Of a stretch of DNA of 64,000 nt, positions 57,209 to 64,000 are shown in pieces. The notes beneath the pieces are model-generated. The model was not told the origin of the DNA. It worked only from the letters and a program-made list of their open reading frames with translations, and ran no database searches. The position numbers and the translations under genes were made by a program. Position 1 is the stretch's first letter, and each line of letters starts with the position of its first letter. The stretch is from Sciurus carolinensis. Lineage: Eukaryota; Chordata; Mammalia; Rodentia; Sciuridae. The stretch is from NCBI RefSeq assembly GCF_902686445.1, contig NC_062227.1, positions 27,210,777 to 27,274,776 of the forward strand, in the 5' to 3' direction.

Positions 57209-58064
57209 TATGTAATATGTCATGTTATTTTTCCTGGTGGGCAAAACACTTTGAAACATTATTTTCTAGATTTTTATTCTTCAAGTAACTATTTGAGAAA
57301 GAACTTTGCTTAATGAATTACAGTACATTCACAGAAGAGCTGTAGACTGAATCCCATAGATGTAATTCTCCTAAGTTACACATTGCCAAAGTTAGCCAGG
57401 GGTGGCAGGCTCAGAGGGTGGAATGGTTGGGGCAACTTAAAACAGTCCATGACTTCCCATCTATCTTCCCTTGCCTTCCAGTAATCCAGGAGCCTCAAGG
57501 AAGGTGGAAGGGTTCATTATGGTCTTGGAAAACAACAAGAATGCAGACTGGCTTATGAGGATGATGGACCCATGTACCTGATGATTTTCATGGCTGCATG
57601 AACCATTGTTGCCCCTCTCCTCTGTGATCTAGGAGAGGTGGGAGGAGCTGCCCAGTGTGGACCAACATTAGGGTTGCAGAGCATACCAGAATGATGAGAT
57701 GCCACCCGACATAACTGGCACTCCTGACAGCTGCAGGCTCGCCCATCCCACCATGCACAAGTGTAATACTTTAATTTAGGTTGGAAATCAGAAACTCTTT
57801 CTGAATTCTTCTTAAGCATACAGAATCTTTAAAGGCCTTTTCTATCTTCATTTCCAAATCTCTTGATGATGGTTTTTCTTTCTGTGGAACTTATCAAAAG
57901 GACATCTTTATTTTCTGGTGCCGTATGCAATGAGCAATAATTTAGCTGTCACATTTCTGTAGCCCATCTGTTGGTGTTTTATTCATTAAGACCAAAGAAC
58001 ACAACTGTGCTTAAGGATGCACCTTGACTGCAAATGCCTCTCCCCTTGCCCTCCCTTACCAAGT

Positions 58065-58104
<40 letters not shown>

Positions 58105-59472
58105 CTGTTTACTCTATAGGCTCTTTAACTTTTAGGAATTTATCGACTACTGCACATAAGCTTTAGTGTAAAGCCTGTGGGCATTTGGGCCAAACTATTA
58201 AGAAAAAAAAAAAAAAGAAGAAACTAATTTCCTATGCTTCTCAACATGTAATAATAATTCATTTGTGGTCTTTAGAGCATCCCAATCTTCTATGGCCCAA
58301 AATGTCATTTTGAAAGTCAGGAGATGTTCCATTTTTTTCCAGCTTGACCTTCACCCTGTTGACCTTGGGAATGTATTTTACCCTCCCTGTTGTCAAATGC
58401 AACCTGCCCTTGGAGGTTTTGTGAGCTAGCTGGGTCTCTGCTGATATCCTGTTCCCTTCCCTTGCTCCTCCATGCCAGTAGCACCTGTTAAGGAGTCACC
58501 GCTTACCTGTGTAAAGATGGAGCACTGAGTTGTGGTTCTTTCCATCCATCACACCTTGCTGTGCACTAGGGCTCTTCTTTTCTACACACTTGGGTAACTT
58601 GAGGAGACTGTAAAGCATTTAGAGAACAGGAAGTGTCTGGCACATAACTGGTAAGTTAGTATAATCATATTTTCACATGTGAAATCAGCAATTGCAGAAA
58701 ATACATCACTGCCTCTGTGACATAGAATGCTTTCACTGAATTGTGCGGTGTTCCCGAGGGACAGTTGTGTAGATAAAAAGGAAAAAAAATGCTTCCATTA
58801 AAAACAAGACTTATCTCAAACTGAAATGCTTTTGGAAAACCTCAGTCTTATTGTAAACTATTATATTTGGTATTTTCTTTTGACACATGAGCTTATTTTA
58901 TACAATCTTGAGTCGTCTGAAATGAATTTTCTATTTTCTTTTCACAGAGACTGGATGGTTTCAGTAAATTGAATAAGCCAAGGAATTACATATAAAAGCT
59001 TAATATAGCATGTTCCATACCTGGGATAGATATCTTTGAAATTTTCTGTATTGTAGGTCTTATTTTCTGAGGTTTTAATTCACTCATGTATTAGAAGAGA
59101 CATTAGCAATAATGTAATATGTGAATATCTGTTTTCTTATTTTGTAGCAAATATGTGAACCTCACAGTTAGGTCCTATGATGCTTCTCAGACAATATAAT
59201 TTATTCTGAAAAATCATTATCAGTCATACGCTACTGTGGTAGTTTCTCTTTGACTCCTACAAATCAGTTGACACTTGTTTCATCAGTGGGTCAACTCGAT
59301 AAATGAATGCTTCCAAACGTATCCATCTACTATCCCTCCTCTGATTTTGCAGTCTTTCACTTCCTATTCCTCTTTCTGATCTCTGCTACTCTCTTCCCTG
59401 TTGCACTCTGTGCCATACCCCCACACTTGCACAGTACAGGGTGACTAATGATGAAAGAAGGATGTCAGTCAT
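57209..59472. other. Unassigned DNA
   Basis: Apart from an AC repeat at 58066-58102 and an A-run at 58202-58215, nothing was recognised. The minus-strand open frame at 57553-57819 has no known motif. Confidence 0.4.
58066..58102. repeat. (AC)n microsatellite
   Basis: About 18 uninterrupted AC units. Confidence 0.97.
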
Positions 59473-59967
59473 TGTGTCAGTCAGCTTTCTGTCACTGTAA
59501 CAAATACCTGAGATAATGAATTTAGAAAGAAAAGCAGTTTATTTTAGCTCACCATTTTGGAGGCTTTCATTCATGGTTACTTGGACCAGCATGAGACAAT
59601 ATATCTTGGTGGAAAAGTTGTGATTAGCAGTCCCATTCATCACATGGCCTGGAGGCAAAAGAGGAAGAAAGGGCTGGGGTACTACTGCCTGCTTCAAGGG
59701 CATGTTGCTAGTGACCTGAAGACCTGCCAGGAGGCCCACCTCATTTTTTTTTCTTTTTCCTTTCCTTTTCTTTCTTTTTTTTTTCTTTTTCTTTTCTTTT
59801 TTCCAGAATATCAGGGCCTTCAACATGCTGGAAAGTACTCTACCACTGCGCTACATCCCCAGCCCTGTAGGCTCCCACTCAAAGTACATCCCATTAGTGC
59901 CACAGGCTAAAATTCAGGCCTTTAATGCATGAGCCTTTAGGGAACATTTCAAATCCAAATTGTAGCA
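59473..59967 (-). mobile_element. MaLR-type LTR, minus strand, with nested ID remnant
   Basis: Starts 'tgtgtcagtcagctttctgtc' and 'actgtaacaaatacctgaga', and ends 'aaatccaaattgtagca', the inverted LTR termini. Internal 'cagtttattttagctcacc' matches the family. An ID remnant interrupts it at 59742-59867. Confidence 0.85.
59742..59867 (-). mobile_element. ID SINE remnant with long pyrimidine tail
   Basis: A T/CT tract of about 60 bp (A-tail of the reverse element) is followed by a diverged inverted ID ('agtactctaccactgcgcta', 'catccccagccc'). The inverted B-box end is mutated. Confidence 0.8.
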
Positions 59968-62900
59968 GTAGTCAATACCATCTTATATATGGAAGAAGAG
60001 ATAAAACAGTGTTCTCTTAGCTTTTGGAAAAAAAAAAATTTGAAAATGTATCGCTTGCTGCTACCCTGTTTCCTAGTTCTACAGGACCACGTCCTACTGT
60101 GTGAAGGGTGTGTAGGTGTATGCAGGGCTGCTGCATGACCTTGAGGATGCATGGTAGGTCTTGTTGATGAGCAGAATTTCCATTCTGCACGTAGCTTCCA
60201 CTTAGGTGACATTTTCTCATTCCTCTTCTGAAATGATGGAACTCTTCTTGGAAACTTTGACTGATAGTACCCAATTCTAGGTCAAATGACTAGGAATTTG
60301 AAAAGACTGTTATGCAGATCTGTGTCTGTAAGGTGGAACTGACAGGCTACTGCTATAAAAGTACCGAAGAGGGAAGTGAAGGAAATTCATTTTCTGGAGA
60401 TTCCCTCGTGCTACCCTTTGCTCTTTCTTGTGGGCTATCCCCATTTCCCTTGAGGCAGGAGGGTTTCATTAATCTGGGACAGATATCTCAAGAGGTTTTA
60501 TCCCTTTTAGAGGTTGCCTTTGAAAAATTTCTTTAATAGCTATACATCTGGGTTTCTGTGATTTAAAAATAAAACATCTCCAGCATCATATGTAACCACT
60601 GTTAAGAGTAATGAGGTTGCTGCTGAGGCTGCATGGCAGACCCGTGGCAAGTTAAGGGAGAAGCCCCTTAATGACTTTAAGCAGCTATAATTCCCTACAG
60701 AGATCCTCCAATAAGAAAGGCGTCCTCACATTTTTGGAATCATAAACATATAGCTTATATATGTAGATACATGTAAATATCTGTATTTTTCCACTATATG
60801 TGTATATATGCAAAACGCACAGAGATACATCCTTCATTTGCATATCTTCCTAATTACAAAAAAGATATGGAGATGTTTAAAAATGTGCTTTGCAAAAAAC
60901 CTGCTCATTTATGCATAGTAATTAACAGGTTAACTCTGAGCTGGATCATACACGAGCTTTGTATTTTACTGAGAGATGGGATCATAGAAGTTGTCCTTTT
61001 GTAATCATGAGCAAATGAGTTTGTGTACTACTGAGATTCCTATTGCTATCTCTGCACTTAAGGGCACTACAAAGTCATCTCAGAGACAAAGTGTTTAATA
61101 ATGGTGGAGAGATCGGCTCTATCCATCTCTGCAATTGCTTTTATTTATTTTGTGATGTGGTCCCCCCAACCCATGAGAGGATTCACTTACAAAAAGCTAC
61201 AGCTGTGTCCCTGCCCTGTGTAGGCCACTTGGCCAGGTGCTTGAAATTGTAAGCTTCTGTCCCTGAGTCTGAGACCAGCTGTGCTGGGATTGATTTCTGC
61301 CATATAGGAAATGAAAGAGGAAACCTGAACTAGGTCAGAAAACTGCCTCACTCATCAGGTCATGCCAACTCTAGCTTGTGCCCTTGTTTCCTTCTTTGCT
61401 GATGCCCGTTCCCTGGTCTCTGTGGCCCCCTGGTGCTGTGGTTGCAGTCACGTTAGCCCTGTCGAGGTTTCTAGCATCCACCTATGACCCAGTTCCATGC
61501 TCTGACTTTGGGACAAGTTCTTGGACCCAGAGTAAGATATCAAGAGCAAGAAATCTCTGACCACGGAACAAGTCAATCTATATCTACAATAACTGCTTTG
61601 GCATGTTCAATCTAGTGCCCTCAATGTCCCTTAGTTTTGCCTGTGATTAAATTTGATGCCCTGGGTCCTAATCTGCACTCTTCCTGCATTCCTGCATTGA
61701 TTGATTTTTTTTTTTTTTTTTGAGTCCAAAGCTCAGCCTTTCTGGAGTTTCCATACTTCCCTGGCCCAACCATGATTCATGTAGAGGCCCCTGAGTCTCC
61801 ATTATCCCAGTCCTGTCTGCTAGACACTGTGTCTGGGTCTTTGGCTAACATTGCTTGAGTCTCTGTGATCCTTAACAACACAGTTAAAGGGCAGCCTGTT
61901 TACCCTAATGACTGGAATGTTCCTTTCCTTTGGTGAATTGCTTTACCTCTGTTGTGACTCAGGCATCCACTCCCCACCCATCACTGCTAGGCTGGGCTAG
62001 TGCCCCCTCACTATACTCACAGCATGGCCTGTGCATATTTCAGACATACACACTGATTTACATTGTAACTGTCCACTTATGCATCTGTCACCCCCTCCTG
62101 TTAATCTATGGGCCTCCCAGTGCCTAGCATAAATCCTGTACTCTGTACTCGTGGGCACTTTTCAGATGTCCTTTGAGTGCATATGAGTCCTCAGCCTTGT
62201 GTTTCTGCGTGCTAAGTCTACATGCCTGACCCTTTGCCTTGCTTCTATATGCTGAACCTCAAACTCCGTCCAACTCTTAATACTTTAATCAATGACATCT
62301 GTCCAACAACCTGGACCACATGGTTGCTCGCCTCAAGCTCTTTTCTTGCCCATTAACTCTGCTTAGTGGTGGATGGTCTCCAGGAAAAAGCCATTAAAAT
62401 TTCTACTGCTGTTGACAGTGGTGAACATCCTGGGACAGATACGTGGCCTTTCTCTTTTTCCAGCTGGGAAATGATCCGCATGAAGATAAAGTAAGTCTCG
62501 TAAACTCTGAACCCTTGAAAGAAAATGCCAGGCACATAAACCTTCCTCCTTTAATAGAAAAATAAAAAGTATTGAATGAATCACCTTTAACACCTTTAAT
62601 GGTGATTAATGAGATAGCCAAATATTTTATGGTGGAAAATTTCTGAAAATTCACGGCCATTATTTCAAAATGAGCGGACGGTGTCAGCTGAGACCCAAGC
62701 TCTGCCTGGGGTCAAAAGCTGTTCTGTACCTTGTGAGCCAGAGGCACTGACCTGTCATTATGTTTCTGGATTTTGGATCCAAAAATGCGGAGATCTTCCG
62801 TCCTCAACTTCACCAGAATTCAATATTTGTAGCTATTGAGAGTTGGTGAGAGATATAACTACTTTTAGAGACTGGAGATTATTGAAACTTTCTTTTTCCC

Positions 62901-63999
62901 AGTAATATTATTTTCTCATGGGATTCGCTTAGGGGGCAAAGTCAAGCCACATACTGTCTTTGGAAATCTGCCTTGTGAACAGTATTCTGTTTCATCCAAA
63001 TTCTCCATGAGAAGTCAAGTTTAGGTTAAGACACTGAGGCAGGATCAGGTGAGCCTCTCTCACTCTTTACAGTCATAGAGCAGTTGCTGACAAGATACTG
63101 TCTTCATTTCCAGAACTCTTGGGTCAGTCTGTTCAGTCAGGAGCTCCAGTTACTTCCTTGGAGATTGAAAAGTAGATCAGCTTTTCTAATTGCTTTGCCC
63201 AGCTGGGCACTTAGAATCATTTGGTGATATTAGGTAAGCATTACAGAAGATTATCATTTTGGAAGTGTTCCTGCCAGAACATTTTTTTCTGTTCTGCATT
63301 CTGAGTATATTCTAATAAATGTGTTTTATTAGACCCTTCCCATTTTCTTCCCTTCTTCTGTGTTTCCTTGTACAAACTTTCATGAGTCTACCATGAACTT
63401 GATGGTCCCCGTTCCACCCAGCAGAAGCTAATTTCCTCTGCCTACATTTAACTTGGTCACATATATCCTCCTTACTTCTTTTCTGCACTAGGGATGCAGG
63501 AAGAGAACCAGCCAGAGGGCTCATCTCTCATGTCACCAAAACTCCCCTTTGTACCAGTCACCTGCACAGGTTGGCACTTCTAACTTCCCATGTTGTCAGT
63601 TGATGACCATAAGGGAGAAATACACAAATGAATCACAAGTTTTCAATACATACACTTATTAACCTTACCCTGATTGCAAAAGAGGGAAGGAGAAGAGTAG
63701 GGGGAAAGGGAAAGGGGAAGGAGAAGGGGAGGAAGACAGGAAACATTAGGAATGATTTGTTTGCTTGACTCTGACTACTTGGAATTCAGAAGAAAAACCA
63801 CCTTTGGAAACGGGAGGGGCAATTATTCTGCCATTTTCTGATTTCTTCTCTTGTCAAGGGGTATCTTCAGCCCTCCCTTTCTGCTTTGAGCATGGATCTC
63901 ATTCTTACCTGTCTATCATTACTGTACTGACGTTGCAGATTTTATGATTACCAGTTACGTCTCAGTGATTCACATCAAGATTAAGCTTCGGACAACAGT
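59968..63999. other. Unassigned DNA
   Basis: Over 4 kb without a recognisable SINE, LINE or LTR. GC content is somewhat higher at 61250-62350. Short open frames on both strands show no motif. A T17 run lies at 61706-61722 and a purine-only tract at 63677-63741. Confidence 0.4.
63677..63741. repeat. Purine-only tract (GGGAAA/GGAGAA-like)
   Basis: An almost pure purine strand rich in GGGGAAGG-type units with one T (about 63699). Some segments are mirror-symmetric. Confidence 0.8.
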
Positions 64000-64000
64000 T

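Noticed and set aside
1..64000. CRISPR arrays, operons, phage, plasmid or bacterial systems
   Set aside because: No regularly spaced repeats, ribosome-binding sites or tightly packed long frames. The SINE, LINE and LTR content is mammalian throughout.

Overview
This window is nuclear DNA from a mammal, almost certainly a squirrel-family rodent (Sciuridae: marmot, ground squirrel, chipmunk or tree squirrel). The main evidence is the SINE content. About a dozen copies share one composite design: a 7SL-derived (B1/Alu-like) body joined to a tRNA-derived ID tail reading 'ctggggatgtggctcagtggttaag...'. Several stand-alone ID elements are also present. That composite matches the MEN element known from squirrels. 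The L1 3' ends share one lineage-specific 3' UTR with a G-rich tract, which fits the same group. The DNA is AT-rich and dominated by transposon fossils, as expected for a gene desert or a very long intron. No operons, phage genes, CRISPR arrays or intact protein-coding genes are present, and I found no new multi-gene system.

The one firmly recognised gene-derived sequence is a processed pseudogene of the ubiquitin-conjugating enzyme UBE2L3 on the minus strand (about 39244-40032). It has an A-tail, an ATTAAA signal and a target-site duplication. Its 154-codon frame is complete except for one 123-bp insert containing a 7SL-derived monomer. A 113-bp open segment with good splice-like borders (44004-44116, plus strand) is the only plausible host exon, and it is unproven.

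Layout. 1-7.9 kb: L1 3' ends, ID/MEN SINEs, a solo MaLR LTR with a clean 5-bp duplication, and L2 remnants. 7.9-8.9 kb: a minus-strand MaLR LTR split by an L1 insertion. 8.9-26.9 kb: mostly unassigned AT-rich DNA with a long old L1M copy (10.4-12.0 kb) and scattered SINEs. 26.9-31.4 kb: L2, L1M, an inverted duplication, an ERVL-type LTR with a GATA microsatellite, and MIRs. 32.1-36.2 kb: nested young L1s, an IAP-like LTR, an L1 3' end and another MaLR LTR. 37.2-40.1 kb: two minus-strand MaLR LTRs (one inside an L2 copy) and the UBE2L3 pseudogene. 41.3-42.0 kb: a MaLR LTR with a long CT microsatellite. 42-64 kb: SINEs, MIR/L2, hAT fossils and long unassigned stretches.

The most notable structure is at 27916-28544. 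A squirrel MEN SINE and the old L1 next to it were rearranged into an inverted duplication with arms of about 245 bp and a 119-bp spacer. The junctions can be read from the SINE consensus and carry short microhomologies, pointing to a replication template-switch event.
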